Of a DNA stretch of 64,000 bases, positions 19,721 through 29,209 are shown piece by piece. The stretch lies in the NCBI RefSeq assembly GCF_002221595.1, contig NZ_NHMP01000008.1, forward strand, positions 1 through 64,000, written 5' to 3'. Source of the stretch: Turicimonas muris (GTDB lineage Bacteria > Pseudomonadota > Gammaproteobacteria > Burkholderiales > Burkholderiaceae_F). The notes under the pieces were generated by a model. That model was not told the DNA's origin. It ran no database searches and worked only from the letters and a program-made list of their open reading frames with translations. A program made the translations under genes and the position numbers. Each line of letters begins with the position of its first letter. Position 1 is the stretch's first letter.

Positions 19721-20545
19721 ATGGCACTTGTATTAAAAAGCCACAAGGCTAAAAAGAATTTCGGACAGAACTTCCTTCACGATGATTTCTGGATTGAAAA
19801 AATTGCTTCCGCCGTTGATGCACAGCCGGGTCAAAATATTGTTGAGATTGGCCCTGGACAGGCAGCTCTTACACGCTTGATGATTCGAGACGCAGGTTGC
19901 GTTACCTGTATCGAAATCGATAAGGATTTAGCCCAGTGGCTGCAAAAGAAGTTTAAGCCTGAGGCACTGGCTCTTATAGAGGCTGATGTTCTTAAAGTTG
20001 ATTTTGCGCTTATCAAGCCGGGTGAAAAAATAAGGCTCGTCGGCAATCTTCCCTACAACATCTCCAGCCCTCTTCTCTTCCGTTTAATGGAATTAGCAGA
20101 CAGAGTCATTGATCAGCATTTCATGCTTCAAAAAGAGGTTGTAGACAGAATGGCAGCCACACCGGGTCATAAGGCCTTCGGACGTTTGTCAGTCATGCTT
20201 CAGCACCGATACAAGATCGTCAAGCTTTTTGACGTTCCTCCTGATGCCTTCTCTCCTCCTCCGAAAGTCATCTCTTCCGTCGTGCGAATGATTCCTTTGG
20301 AATCTCCGCTTCCGGTTAATGAAAAGTTATTTGAACGAGTGACCGCTCAGGCTTTTTCGATGAAGAGAAAAACGCTGAAGAACAACTTTGCCAAATATTT
20401 CGGCCCGGAAATTTTAGAAGAAGCCGGCATTGATCCCGGAGCCCGAGCAGAAGCTGTCAGTATGCCGTCTTTTGTGGCTTTGACCAATTTATTGGAGAGC
20501 AAAGGCATCCTGCTTAATGATTGCGTCTCGGCTACGCCGGAATAA
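19721..20545 (+). CDS. rsmA: 16S rRNA (adenine1518/1519-N6)-dimethyltransferase
   Basis: KsgA/RsmA dimethylates A1518 and A1519 late in 30S assembly. The 274-residue protein has the KNFGQNFLHD start, SAM motif I VEIGPGQAALT, and the NLPYNISSP catalytic motif. The start matches the family. It lies directly behind a strong terminator, with no Shine-Dalgarno between the T-tract and the ATG; expression would need read-through or a leaderless-type start. A convergent terminator hairpin follows. Confidence 0.95.
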   Translation: MALVLKSHKAKKNFGQNFLHDDFWIEKIASAVDAQPGQNIVEIGPGQAALTRLMIRDAGCVTCIEIDKDLAQWLQKKFKPEALALIEADVLKVDFALIKPGEKIRLVGNLPYNISSPLLFRLMELADRVIDQHFMLQKEVVDRMAATPGHKAFGRLSVMLQHRYKIVKLFDVPPDAFSPPPKVISSVVRMIPLESPLPVNEKLFERVTAQAFSMKRKTLKNNFAKYFGPEILEEAGIDPGARAEAVSMPSFVALTNLLESKGILLNDCVSATPE

Positions 20546-20560
20546 CTGAATTGTTCATTC

Positions 20561-20600
20561 GGTTGCTCCATCCGGCATTTCAACCGGGGAGCAGCCTTTT
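20561..20600 (+). terminator. Terminator of rsmA
   Basis: GGTTGCTCC (20561-20569) pairs with GGAGCAGCC (20588-20596), with inner CCGG/CCGG pairing, followed by T4. It lies 15 nt behind the rsmA stop. Confidence 0.85.
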
Positions 20601-20657
20601 CCTTACACTTTCTTCGACATCTATCGAACTAAAAAGGTGTTGTGATGAGGACTAAAC

Positions 20658-21656
20658 CTATTTAACAGGATCGCAGATGTGGAAAGTTCTTAGCTTTGCT
20701 CTGCGCTCCATCGCGTCCGGACATTTTTCAAGGACTTTGTTCCAGAAGCTTGGACTATGGTCCAAATAGTACAGATGGCAAAGCTCATGAATGATGACAT
20801 ATTCACACAGGCTTTCCTCAGTCAAAACCAATCTCCAGTTGAGATTGACATTGCCTAAGCAAGAACAACTACCCCATCGAGTCTCAGCCGAAGAAAGTTT
20901 GACCTTTTTAAGTCTTTCTTTGAAGTAGGCATCCTTTTCAGCTGTTTTATGAGTCAAGTCCGTTAAATAAATACGTGCCCAATACTTCACAAACTCTAAA
21001 GCAGCCTTGTAGAAAATCGCTTGATCAACTTCTTCCGTTGAAAAGAAATAAAAGGTGTTCGTCGACTCGTCAAAAGACTTCCTCACCTTCTTGGCAGAGA
21101 TCTCTATTCTGACAGGCTCTTGGATGCCAACAACTTTGATGCATTTATTCTCCCAAGCAGAAAGCCACGGTTCACGGATTCTTTCATACTTTTTATTGGG
21201 AGCCTTGCAGAGATTTTTTTCAATCCAAGCTGAGTGGCCCTCGATAACCTTTTCAATCCAGAGTATTGGCTCATAATGAGGAGCTTTAACGGTTAACACA
21301 CCCTCAGAGATAACTAAGCCAATCGTCTTTCTTGTTGACCTTTTCAGAATATATTCAAGAGGCTGTCCATTTAAAAGTATTGTCCTCTTGTATCCATTCT
21401 GAACTTTCTTTTTGGGCTGAACTTTCCTTTTTTGACCAGGTTCCGGCCTTCCCGGTCTCGGAGAAAGAGGCTCGCCGCTCATACCCGTATGAAGATCCTC
21501 CCAGAGAGCTTCCTCTTCCGTAAGATCTATCTTCCCATCTTTAAACGCATCAAATAAGTTCCAGAATTTCTGCTCTTCTCGAAGTTCATTCCAGAATTTA
21601 AGCAATTTTTTCGGATTGAGCAGATCTTTATCGATTAGATCGCTAATATCGGACAT
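20658..21656 (-). CDS. YgjP-like (DUF45) zinc metallopeptidase-fold protein
   Basis: Belongs to the YgjP/DUF45 group related to SprT/WLM metallopeptidases; the function is not firmly known. The zinc motif HELCHLYYLDHSPSFW lies near residue 292, with ETRWGSCS upstream as in family members. The 332-residue protein carries about 85 extra N-terminal residues, acidic then proline/lysine rich (PGRPEPGQKRK, QPKKK), not seen in short YgjP forms. It is 11 nt behind plsC in the glyQ-glyS-plsC unit. Confidence 0.85.
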   Translation of the reverse strand: MSDISDLIDKDLLNPKKLLKFWNELREEQKFWNLFDAFKDGKIDLTEEEALWEDLHTGMSGEPLSPRPGRPEPGQKRKVQPKKKVQNGYKRTILLNGQPLEYILKRSTRKTIGLVISEGVLTVKAPHYEPILWIEKVIEGHSAWIEKNLCKAPNKKYERIREPWLSAWENKCIKVVGIQEPVRIEISAKKVRKSFDESTNTFYFFSTEEVDQAIFYKAALEFVKYWARIYLTDLTHKTAEKDAYFKERLKKVKLSSAETRWGSCSCLGNVNLNWRLVLTEESLCEYVIIHELCHLYYLDHSPSFWNKVLEKCPDAMERRAKLRTFHICDPVK

Positions 21657-21667
21657 AGACTTCAGGA

Positions 21668-22399
21668 TTAAGGTTTATCAATGACCTTCATTTGAGTTTC
21701 AATCCAATTCTGAACTTCATCATTAAGTTGAGCAACGGTCTTCCCTTCAGGACGAATTTCAGGTCCGAAAATAACTTGGATATGACCCGGATAAATAATG
21801 AAGCTTCCCTTCGGCCAGCATCTGCCGGAGTTCAAAGCAATAGGCACGACAGGAGTCCCGGTATCAATGGCGATTCTTGCACCGCCGGATTTGTATTTAA
21901 CAGTCTGTCCCGGTTTTGTACGAGTCCCTTCGGGGAAAAGAACTATAGCCCAGCCTTTTTCAAAATACTTGGGGGCTTCTTCTTTAATATGTTCGAATGC
22001 AGCTTTCCCGTGACTGCGGTCAATGCTAAGCATTCCTAAGGAGGCCAGACCCCAGCCGAAAACCGGAAGTTTATGAAGCTCTCTTTTGTAGACGAAACTA
22101 ACTCTGCGGGGAACAAAACCAAAGAGGGCCAAAGTTTCCCAGCCCGATTGGTGTTTGCTTAAGAGAACAACGGGCCCCATATTTTTAATGGAATCCATAT
22201 TCTCAAAGTTGAACTTAACATTACAGATGTTGCCCATGGCTTGAATAATCCATTTGCACCATCCCCGGACAATGTCGTAGCACTTCTCCTTATTGGAAGA
22301 AAAAAGAGAGGCGGTAAGAAGAACGAATCCTGCAATCAAGATGCTGACTGCAAAGACGAACCAAAACAATATAGAACGAACCAAAGCAGTCAGCTTCAT
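21668..22399 (-). CDS. plsC: 1-acyl-sn-glycerol-3-phosphate acyltransferase
   Basis: Adds the second acyl chain to lysophosphatidate at the inner membrane. The 243-residue protein has a long N-terminal hydrophobic segment (about 8-32), an HX4E form of the catalytic motif (KHQSGWET), and the substrate motifs FPEGTRTKPGQ and PVVPIALNSG. The HX4E variant is common in betaproteobacterial PlsC. Downstream of glyS with a 19-nt gap. A second PlsC-domain protein is encoded at 48978-49811. Confidence 0.92.
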   Translation of the reverse strand: MKLTALVRSILFWFVFAVSILIAGFVLLTASLFSSNKEKCYDIVRGWCKWIIQAMGNICNVKFNFENMDSIKNMGPVVLLSKHQSGWETLALFGFVPRRVSFVYKRELHKLPVFGWGLASLGMLSIDRSHGKAAFEHIKEEAPKYFEKGWAIVLFPEGTRTKPGQTVKYKSGGARIAIDTGTPVVPIALNSGRCWPKGSFIIYPGHIQVIFGPEIRPEGKTVAQLNDEVQNWIETQMKVIDKP

Positions 22400-22418
22400 G
22401 ATTAACCTCTAAAAGAAA

Positions 22419-24509
22419 TTAGGACGCCAAGCAGGAGAGCTTAGCGACTTGGTTCATTGAACGATGCAGCTCTTTGAGCAAAGCAAGACGATTGCGTCTT
22501 ACGGCTTCATCATCCACATTGACCATTACCTTGTCGAAGAAGGCATCAACCGGAGCCTTGAGGGGAGCCAGATCAAGGAGAATAGCCTCATACTCACCTT
22601 TTTCAAACTTACCTTCAAGATCTTTATTAACTTCAACCAAAGCCTTATAAAGGTCTTTTTCTTCTTGAGCTTCAAGAAGGTTTTCGTCAACACTCTCAGG
22701 AATGCTGTCTTTGCTCTTCTTCAAGATATTTTCGATTCTCTTGTTTGCGGCACTTAAGCTTGCTGCCTCTTCGAGTTTTCTAAAGGCTTGCAACGCTTTA
22801 AGACGTGCAGAGATTTCACGCAGGTACTTCGGTTCTACGGAAAGCACGGCTTCCACTTCAAGAGCTTGTGCACCCTCTTCTTTGAGCATGACTCTAAGGC
22901 GGTCATAGAAGAAGTCTTTGAGCTCGCGGGAAGCATCTTTAACGCCGTCAATCTTCTGCTCTTCAGCCACAGCAATAGAAATCAAATCATCCAAGCTTAG
23001 CGGAAGATCTTTTTCAATCAACATCCTCAAAACACCTAAAGCATGGCGTCTCAATGCAAATGGATCTTTATCTCCGGTTGGAATCTGACCGATACCGAAT
23101 AGACCGGCTAATGTGTCAAGCTTGTCTGCCAATGCCACGGAAAGGCTTTCGGGAGTGCTCGGCAATTCACCGCCGGCATATCTCGGATAGTAGTGTTCTT
23201 TAATGGAAACGGCTACGATCGGATCTTCTTTGTCATGCAGAGCGTAGTATTCTCCCATGATACCCTGGAGCTCAGGGAACTCACCGACCATCAATGTACG
23301 CAAATCGGCCTTAGCCAATTTGGCGCCACGTTTTGCAAGTTCGGGATTTGCGCCGAGCTTCTCAGCAACTTTTTCAGCGATGTTTTGAATTCTTTCACTG
23401 CGCTGAAGCTGGTTACCCAGTTTGTTGTGATAAACAACGTGTTCCAAGCCGGGAACTCTAGAATCCAAACGTTCGAGCTGATCCTGTTCAAAGAAGAACT
23501 TAGCATCTGCAAGTCTGGCTCTGACAACTCTCGCATTACCGGACTGGATCGCAGCGCCGCCGTCTTTGGCATTGATCTGAGAAACTACTAAGAATTTATT
23601 GATAAGTTTGCCGTTCTGATCACGCAAGGCAAAATATTTTTGGTTTTGCTGCATTGTCAGAATCAAACATTCTTCCGGAACTTTCAAGAAATCTTCATCA
23701 AATGAAGAGACATAAACGACGGGCCATTCAGTCAAGGAAGCGACTTCATTGACCAAGTCTTCCGGCATGATGATTTGTGCATTCAGATTTGCCGCTTCGC
23801 TCTTTAAAGCCGCAACCATTTTGTCTTGCCGCTTTTCAAAGGAAGGAATCACCTTGCCCTGCTCTTCAAGCTGGGTTTCATAAGTGTCCGCAGAGTTAAT
23901 TGTCAACAAATCTTTGGTGTGGAAGCGATGACCTGCCGTCTGGTTTCCGGCTTTCAATCCAAACAAAGAAACATTCAATACTTTATCGCCGTAAAGAGCA
24001 AGCAAATGCTTTACCGGACGAACAAATTCAACGGTCTCTCCATTAGCCAGCTGATAGCTCATGATCTTTGGAATCGGAAGGTGAGTTACCGCATAGTCGA
24101 GAGCGTTTTGGAGGCCTTTTTCCAAGCTCTCGCCTTTCTTCACACCCTCATAGTAAAGCTGGTCTTGTTTGCCGTCATTGACGACCTTAAGTTCAGAGAC
24201 GTCAGCCTGTACACCGAGAGCTGCTAATTTCTTAATCAGAGCCGCAGTAGGCTTTCCGTCTGCACCGATACCAATCTTGCTTGGAACCAGTCTCTGGCTG
24301 AATGGTTTATCGGGAGAATCCGCCAAAACGTCAGTAATGTAAACGGCAATTCGACGCGGAGCGCCAAAGGCTTTCATCTTGGAGTCCGGCAGCAAAAAGT
24401 CTGCTTTCTTCAATTGAGTAAAGACTTCCTGAGAAAAAGCATCTGATAATTTTTTCAGAGCCTTCGGAGGGAGCTCCTCTGTTTGGATTTCTACTAATAA
24501 GGAGTTCAT
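22419..24509 (-). CDS. glyS: Glycine-tRNA ligase beta subunit
   Basis: The tRNA-binding subunit of the bacterial alpha2beta2 glycyl-tRNA synthetase. The 696-residue product begins LLVEIQTEELPPKAL and contains the HD-like region and C-terminal anticodon-binding domain typical of the family. AGAGG precedes the ATG. It is 13 nt behind glyQ. In related betaproteobacteria gmhB commonly lies between glyS and plsC; here it is absent and gmhB is at 46880. Confidence 0.96.
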   Translation of the reverse strand: MNSLLVEIQTEELPPKALKKLSDAFSQEVFTQLKKADFLLPDSKMKAFGAPRRIAVYITDVLADSPDKPFSQRLVPSKIGIGADGKPTAALIKKLAALGVQADVSELKVVNDGKQDQLYYEGVKKGESLEKGLQNALDYAVTHLPIPKIMSYQLANGETVEFVRPVKHLLALYGDKVLNVSLFGLKAGNQTAGHRFHTKDLLTINSADTYETQLEEQGKVIPSFEKRQDKMVAALKSEAANLNAQIIMPEDLVNEVASLTEWPVVYVSSFDEDFLKVPEECLILTMQQNQKYFALRDQNGKLINKFLVVSQINAKDGGAAIQSGNARVVRARLADAKFFFEQDQLERLDSRVPGLEHVVYHNKLGNQLQRSERIQNIAEKVAEKLGANPELAKRGAKLAKADLRTLMVGEFPELQGIMGEYYALHDKEDPIVAVSIKEHYYPRYAGGELPSTPESLSVALADKLDTLAGLFGIGQIPTGDKDPFALRRHALGVLRMLIEKDLPLSLDDLISIAVAEEQKIDGVKDASRELKDFFYDRLRVMLKEEGAQALEVEAVLSVEPKYLREISARLKALQAFRKLEEAASLSAANKRIENILKKSKDSIPESVDENLLEAQEEKDLYKALVEVNKDLEGKFEKGEYEAILLDLAPLKAPVDAFFDKVMVNVDDEAVRRNRLALLKELHRSMNQVAKLSCLAS

Positions 24510-24522
24510 TTTTCTTTACCTC

Positions 24523-25425
24523 TTAGCCTTCTTTGGAACACATTGGGAAGCCCAAACGTTCGCGGGAATCGTAATAACTTTGAGCCACAGAGCGGGAGAT
24601 CTGACGGATTCTGCCGATATAGGCGGCACGTTCAGTAACGCTGATAGCGCCTCTGGCATCTAAAAGATTGAAAGTGTGTCCGGCCTTCAAAACCATTTCA
24701 TAAGCCGGCAAAGCTAAATTCAAGTCCATCAGGCGCTTGGCTTCGCTTTCGAAATAATCGAACTGCTTTAAGAGTTTTTCCGGATCGCTGGCTTCAAAGT
24801 TGTAATGACTTTGTTCAACTTCGTTCTGGTGGAATACATCACCATAGGTCAAGACATGTTCTTTCTCTCCGTCGGACCAGCGGGTATAAACCAAATCAAA
24901 TACGTTGTCGCAGTTTTGAAGATACATACTAAGTCTTTCCAAACCGTATGTAATTTCACCTGTAATCGGTTTGCAAGGAATACCGCCGACCTGTTGGAAA
25001 TAGGTGAACTGAGTAACTTCCATGCCGTTCATCCAGACTTCCCAGCCTAAACCCCATGCGCCAAGAGTTGGATTTTCCCAGTTATCTTCTACGAAACGGA
25101 TATCGTTGACTTCCGTATCGATACCAAGTGCTCTGAGCGAACCCAAGTATCTGTCAACGATGTCTGTAGGAGACGGCTTTAAAACCACCTGGAACTGATG
25201 ATGCTGGTGAAGACGATTTGGATTTTCGCCGTAACGTGCATCTTTTGGTCTGCGGGACGGCTGGACGTAGGCGGCTCTCCACGGTTCCGGACCTAAGGCT
25301 CTTAAAAATGTTGCGGTATGAGAGGTTCCGGCTCCAACCTCCATATCAATAGGCTGAAGCAAGGCACAGCCCTGCTTGTTCCAATATTCCTGCAAGCGCA
25401 GGATGACTTCTTGAAAGGTAATCAT
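24523..25425 (-). CDS. glyQ: Glycine-tRNA ligase alpha subunit
   Basis: Catalytic subunit that activates glycine. The 300-residue class II core shows [13 protein letters not shown], the motif 2 segment [19 protein letters not shown] and [18 protein letters not shown]. Length is normal. It heads the minus-strand unit glyQ-glyS-plsC-ygjP-like. About 130 nt lie between it and the amidase gene upstream. Confidence 0.97.
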   Translation of the reverse strand: MITFQEVILRLQEYWNKQGCALLQPIDMEVGAGTSHTATFLRALGPEPWRAAYVQPSRRPKDARYGENPNRLHQHHQFQVVLKPSPTDIVDRYLGSLRALGIDTEVNDIRFVEDNWENPTLGAWGLGWEVWMNGMEVTQFTYFQQVGGIPCKPITGEITYGLERLSMYLQNCDNVFDLVYTRWSDGEKEHVLTYGDVFHQNEVEQSHYNFEASDPEKLLKQFDYFESEAKRLMDLNLALPAYEMVLKAGHTFNLLDARGAISVTERAAYIGRIRQISRSVAQSYYDSRERLGFPMCSKEG

Positions 25426-25554
25426 AATCTTTTAGGTAAGGTGAACTCTGCATGAATTCATGCCAATCTGATTATTTTAATGAAATAAAAGGATGATTAG
25501 CACCGGAAGGCAAGAAAATACCTCCTCCTTTTCCGCACGCACACTTCCGCGAAG

Positions 25555-26796
25555 TTATTGCCATACCGAAATCATCGCTTTAACAAGGCTCAACAACGCC
25601 AGATCGCCATTTCGTCTTGTACCAACCATCAGGCATCCCGGCGGTGTCTTTCCTAAGTCCACAGGGAAGGCGATAGTCGGACCGCCTCCGATTGCCCACC
25701 AATCTAAATATTCAGAAGAAACAATATAGTCGGCATCATATTTAAGTAACAAACTCTCAATGAGGTCGTTCGCTTTCTCTATGTTGCGATTCGCCAATTC
25801 CTTGTCTTTCGGTTCACGCATTGCTAAGGCATCTTCCAGACGTTCCATCCCATACCGATGAGATTCGGGTCGGCTACGGTACTTCTCGACTAATTCTCGG
25901 AAACTCTTCGGTTCAGAAGCGCTTCCATAGGGTTCCAGAAACTTGGTCATATCCCGTTTAATGTCGCTTGAGCTGATCTCTTTATAGTCAAACACAATTT
26001 GAGGCGTCTCAAGTTCAACTACAGAGATTCCAAGATCGGTCAACCGGATAAAAAAGAAGTTCAAGGCTGAGGACACTTGTGAAGAATTCCTTAGGAAGAG
26101 GAGCCTAGGGCGCGAACGAATGAACGGTTTGGGACAAAAAGAGAAATCAAACGATTGGGGATCGGAGGAATCGTAGCCTGTCATCGACAAGAAAACTTCT
26201 TTAAGCAGTTCCGGATTTCGTGCCAAAACCCCGGGAGCATCGAAGGAAGAGGACAAAGGTATGATTCCCGTTCGAGAGATCGAACCTCGCGTAGGTTTAA
26301 AACCATAGACCCCGTTATACATTGCCGGAATCATGATGCTGCCCCGTGTCTCTGTCCCCAGCGCAGCATCACAGAAACCTGCACTGACGGCTACGGCTGA
26401 ACCAACGCTAGAACCTCCGCAGGGAAAACAACCGCCGTAGGGATTTCTTCCGAATCCGCCCAGTTCCGAATACCCTCTTTTTAAAACCGATGAAGTAACA
26501 AAACCAGCAAGTTCTGTCAGATGTGTCTTTCCAAAAATATCTATACGTGGATTTTTTCTCAGCTGTTCAATACAGAAAGCATCCGGCAATCTGAGGTTCT
26601 TTAAGGCAAAAGATCCGGCAGAAGACGGCCAATCTCGAACACCAATATTGTCTTTAACAAGGAGATGTATAGAGCAGTCTGCGTTTGGATTTTTGTAAAA
26701 ACGAACGGCATGCAAAACGCTATTAAAGGCCTGAATCCTTTTTACCATCTGAGCGGCTGAAAGGTTTCTGTTTAACGGATAAGATAAGTTTTCCAT
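25555..26796 (-). CDS. Amidase-signature-family hydrolase
   Basis: Cytosolic hydrolase of the amidase signature family (GatA/AtzF/urea amidolyase relatives); substrate unknown. The Lys-cisSer-Ser triad is visible as VKDNIG (lysine about residue 47), GGSSVGSAVAVSAG and GTETRGSI (nucleophile serine). The 413-residue length is on the short side and the C-terminal part is divergent. I use the ATG at 26796; no strong ribosome-binding site is seen. No GatB/GatC neighbours, so it is not the tRNA amidotransferase. It looks inserted between glyQ and lnt, which are otherwise close to conserved blocks. Confidence 0.82.
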   Translation of the reverse strand: MENLSYPLNRNLSAAQMVKRIQAFNSVLHAVRFYKNPNADCSIHLLVKDNIGVRDWPSSAGSFALKNLRLPDAFCIEQLRKNPRIDIFGKTHLTELAGFVTSSVLKRGYSELGGFGRNPYGGCFPCGGSSVGSAVAVSAGFCDAALGTETRGSIMIPAMYNGVYGFKPTRGSISRTGIIPLSSSFDAPGVLARNPELLKEVFLSMTGYDSSDPQSFDFSFCPKPFIRSRPRLLFLRNSSQVSSALNFFFIRLTDLGISVVELETPQIVFDYKEISSSDIKRDMTKFLEPYGSASEPKSFRELVEKYRSRPESHRYGMERLEDALAMREPKDKELANRNIEKANDLIESLLLKYDADYIVSSEYLDWWAIGGGPTIAFPVDLGKTPPGCLMVGTRRNGDLALLSLVKAMISVWQ

Positions 26797-27069
26797 AGGT
26801 TGAGTTTCTCGTACCAAGTCTCTTCCATTATCTTCCTTTCTTCTTCATTAGCGACGCAGCATACGGGAAAAAACTTGTCTCGATTTCGAATCAGGCTTGC
26901 GAGCTTGACTGCTTGAGAAGGTCTCAAGGTCAAAATCGGAATCCGCAAAATTCTAACTTTTTACTCTTGGCTAACGACTTTTTAATTTATTTTCAAATTT
27001 TTTTGGCTCATCAGCCCCATTCTCTCCCCATAATATGAGTAACTTAGTTTGCAGAAAAAGAGAGATTTT

Positions 27070-27678
27070 GTGAAAACAAAAATTTTAACTTGCCTCCTCA
27101 GCTTAGGATTAACAATCGCACTTCCTACAGCCTCCTGGGCAGATTCTTCAGCCAAAGAAACCGTTACCGTAGACATTCAGGTTCCTGCAGCGTTGCGCGG
27201 GTTCGTACCCTTACATAACCCGGTTGCAATGCCGAAGGTAAGACTTTTTACCAAAGATGGAGAAGAGGTCGACTTAAATAAATATCATGGCAAAGTTCTG
27301 ATCCTAAATCTTTGGGCATCATGGTGTATGCCATGCATTCAAGAAATTCCGGCATTAGCCAAGATGCAAAAGAAACTTGAAGGATCCAATGTAATGATCA
27401 TGGGTGTTAACCTTGAACAGACGACCAATCAAGTTCTGAAATTCCTTGAGAAGAAGAAGTACGAAGGATTTCAAACCTGGCTGGATCCAACTGTGTCTGT
27501 CCCGTCCGCCCTGCCTATAAGCGGTATTCCCACAAACCTTATCCTCAATGGAAACGGAGAAATCATCGCAATGGTTGCTGGTTATGCCCAGTGGGATGCC
27601 CCCGAAGTTGCAAAGTTTCTCAAAGAACTAGAGAAAAAGTACAGCAAACCTTCTTCTAGTGCTGAGAAGAAGCTTTAG
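27070..27678 (+). CDS. TlpA-like periplasmic thioredoxin-fold protein
   Basis: Secreted thiol-disulfide oxidoreductase of the TlpA/ResA group. The GTG at 27070 has AGAGAG 6-9 nt upstream; an in-frame TTG at 27049 is less likely. The 202-residue precursor has a signal peptide ending at SWA-D and a thioredoxin domain with WASWCMPC and the cis-proline SGIPTN. Possible roles are cytochrome c maturation or repair of periplasmic thiols; no partner gene is adjacent. Its 3' end overlaps the convergent lnt gene by 23 nt, which is unusual. Confidence 0.87.
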   Translation: MKTKILTCLLSLGLTIALPTASWADSSAKETVTVDIQVPAALRGFVPLHNPVAMPKVRLFTKDGEEVDLNKYHGKVLILNLWASWCMPCIQEIPALAKMQKKLEGSNVMIMGVNLEQTTNQVLKFLEKKKYEGFQTWLDPTVSVPSALPISGIPTNLILNGNGEIIAMVAGYAQWDAPEVAKFLKELEKKYSKPSSSAEKKL

Positions 27679-29209
27679 GCTTGCGGCACCAAGACAGTCC
27701 GATTCCTGCTACCAATGATAAAAGCATAACAAGAACCGAGGGCAGATCGCCTAAACTCGCATAGGGCGTTGGCTTCCCGATTGCCGCTGTGACGGCCACA
27801 TCAAGTTTTCCGGGCACCATGAACGGTAAACGAGCAATGATCTGCCCTTTTTCATTAATAGCTGCCGTCGCCCCCGTATTAGTGGCACGTACAATCGGAC
27901 GGGCAAACTCTTTAGCTCTCATTCGAGAAATACTCAAGTGCTGAGGCAAAGCTGCGGAATCGCCGAACCAGCCGAGGTTAGATAGATTAATCAAAATACC
28001 CGGGGCCTCGCCTTTGCTCCACCACTGTCTGATAGTCTCGCTGAATAAATCTTCATAACACAGGGTTGGAGCCACACTGACCTGATCTACGACCGTAAAG
28101 GGTTCTTGAGAAACGTTTCCTTCCTTAAGGTTTGCCATTGGAATACCCAGCATATCGATGAACCAACGAAAACCGAAAGGTACATACTCTCCGAACGGAA
28201 CCAAATGTTTTTTAAAATAGAAGCCGAACTTGCTGCCCTTTTCAATCAAAATTGCGGTGTTGGCATAGCCGCCTTCCGGAGAACGGATAAACGCGCCCAA
28301 TATCAAAGGATTGCCTTTTTCCTCCGTTACTTTTGTCAGCTCTTTAAGCATTTTTGTAGGGAGCTTGTCAAAAGGAATCGGGAAAATAGTCTCAGGCAGA
28401 ACAATCACGGCATCCTTTTTAAGGCCCGGAGCACTCATCTCTTCGGTATATCTTGCGAAAGACTGTTCCGTCCCCATCGGAGAAAATTTTTCGTTCTGCG
28501 CAATCCCGCCTTGAATCAAACGGAAATTGACAGTTTCTCCCGGCTCGCTCCAAGTCTTTTCTTTCAAAAGAAAAGCCGAACCCAGAAGAGCAAGGAAAGC
28601 GACAGCAACTAAATTAGCCGTCCAGATATCCCGTCTTTTCATAGAAAGAACGAAAAGACAGATAAGTCCCGCTGTCAGTGCTGCAAGATAATTAATGCCG
28701 GTTGCGCCAATTACGGGAGCAAAAACACTAAGAGGTCCTTCGATGTGAGCGTAAGCACCAGCTGCCCAAGGGAAACCGGAAAGAACCCATGTGCGCAGCC
28801 ACTCTGTTAAAGCCCAAGCTGCAGGCGCAATCAACAGGAAGAAAACCCAATTTTTTCTGCTGCGATCCCTTAAGCCCAAACCTGAGAGCAGCCCGGCTGC
28901 CGCAGGAAAAATTGCCAGCAAAGAAGCAAAAGCCACAACCGCGATTACCGCAACCCATGCAGGTTGGTAGCCGTAGTCATGAATAGAAAAATAAATCCAG
29001 TAAACGGAGGAGCTAAACCAACCTAGTCCAAATAAAAATCCAAGAAAGGTGCTCCGAGCAACTGAGGAGGAATACAAAAAAAGAAAGCAGATTCCGGCCA
29101 AGCTCAGAAGTTGAATTAAAGCCCAGTGCGGTGCGATAGAGAAACCTTGCGCCGCACCTAGGACAAGCGCAAATCCGCAGATTTCAAGAAAATTAATCTT
29201 TCGAGTCAT
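27656..29209 (-). CDS. lnt: Apolipoprotein N-acyltransferase
   Basis: Adds the third acyl chain to lipoproteins such as Pal. The 517-residue protein has about eight N-terminal membrane segments and a C-terminal nitrilase domain with the triad E (VLPETIFP), K (FKKHLVPFGEYVPF) and C (APTLCYEDLF). I use the ATG at 29209, which overlaps the corC stop by 17 nt; the longer TTG form is unlikely. Last gene of miaB-phoH-ybeY-corC-lnt, a conserved order. Confidence 0.95.
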   Translation of the reverse strand: MTRKINFLEICGFALVLGAAQGFSIAPHWALIQLLSLAGICFLFLYSSSVARSTFLGFLFGLGWFSSSVYWIYFSIHDYGYQPAWVAVIAVVAFASLLAIFPAAAGLLSGLGLRDRSRKNWVFFLLIAPAAWALTEWLRTWVLSGFPWAAGAYAHIEGPLSVFAPVIGATGINYLAALTAGLICLFVLSMKRRDIWTANLVAVAFLALLGSAFLLKEKTWSEPGETVNFRLIQGGIAQNEKFSPMGTEQSFARYTEEMSAPGLKKDAVIVLPETIFPIPFDKLPTKMLKELTKVTEEKGNPLILGAFIRSPEGGYANTAILIEKGSKFGFYFKKHLVPFGEYVPFGFRWFIDMLGIPMANLKEGNVSQEPFTVVDQVSVAPTLCYEDLFSETIRQWWSKGEAPGILINLSNLGWFGDSAALPQHLSISRMRAKEFARPIVRATNTGATAAINEKGQIIARLPFMVPGKLDVAVTAAIGKPTPYASLGDLPSVLVMLLSLVAGIGLSWCRKPKASSQH

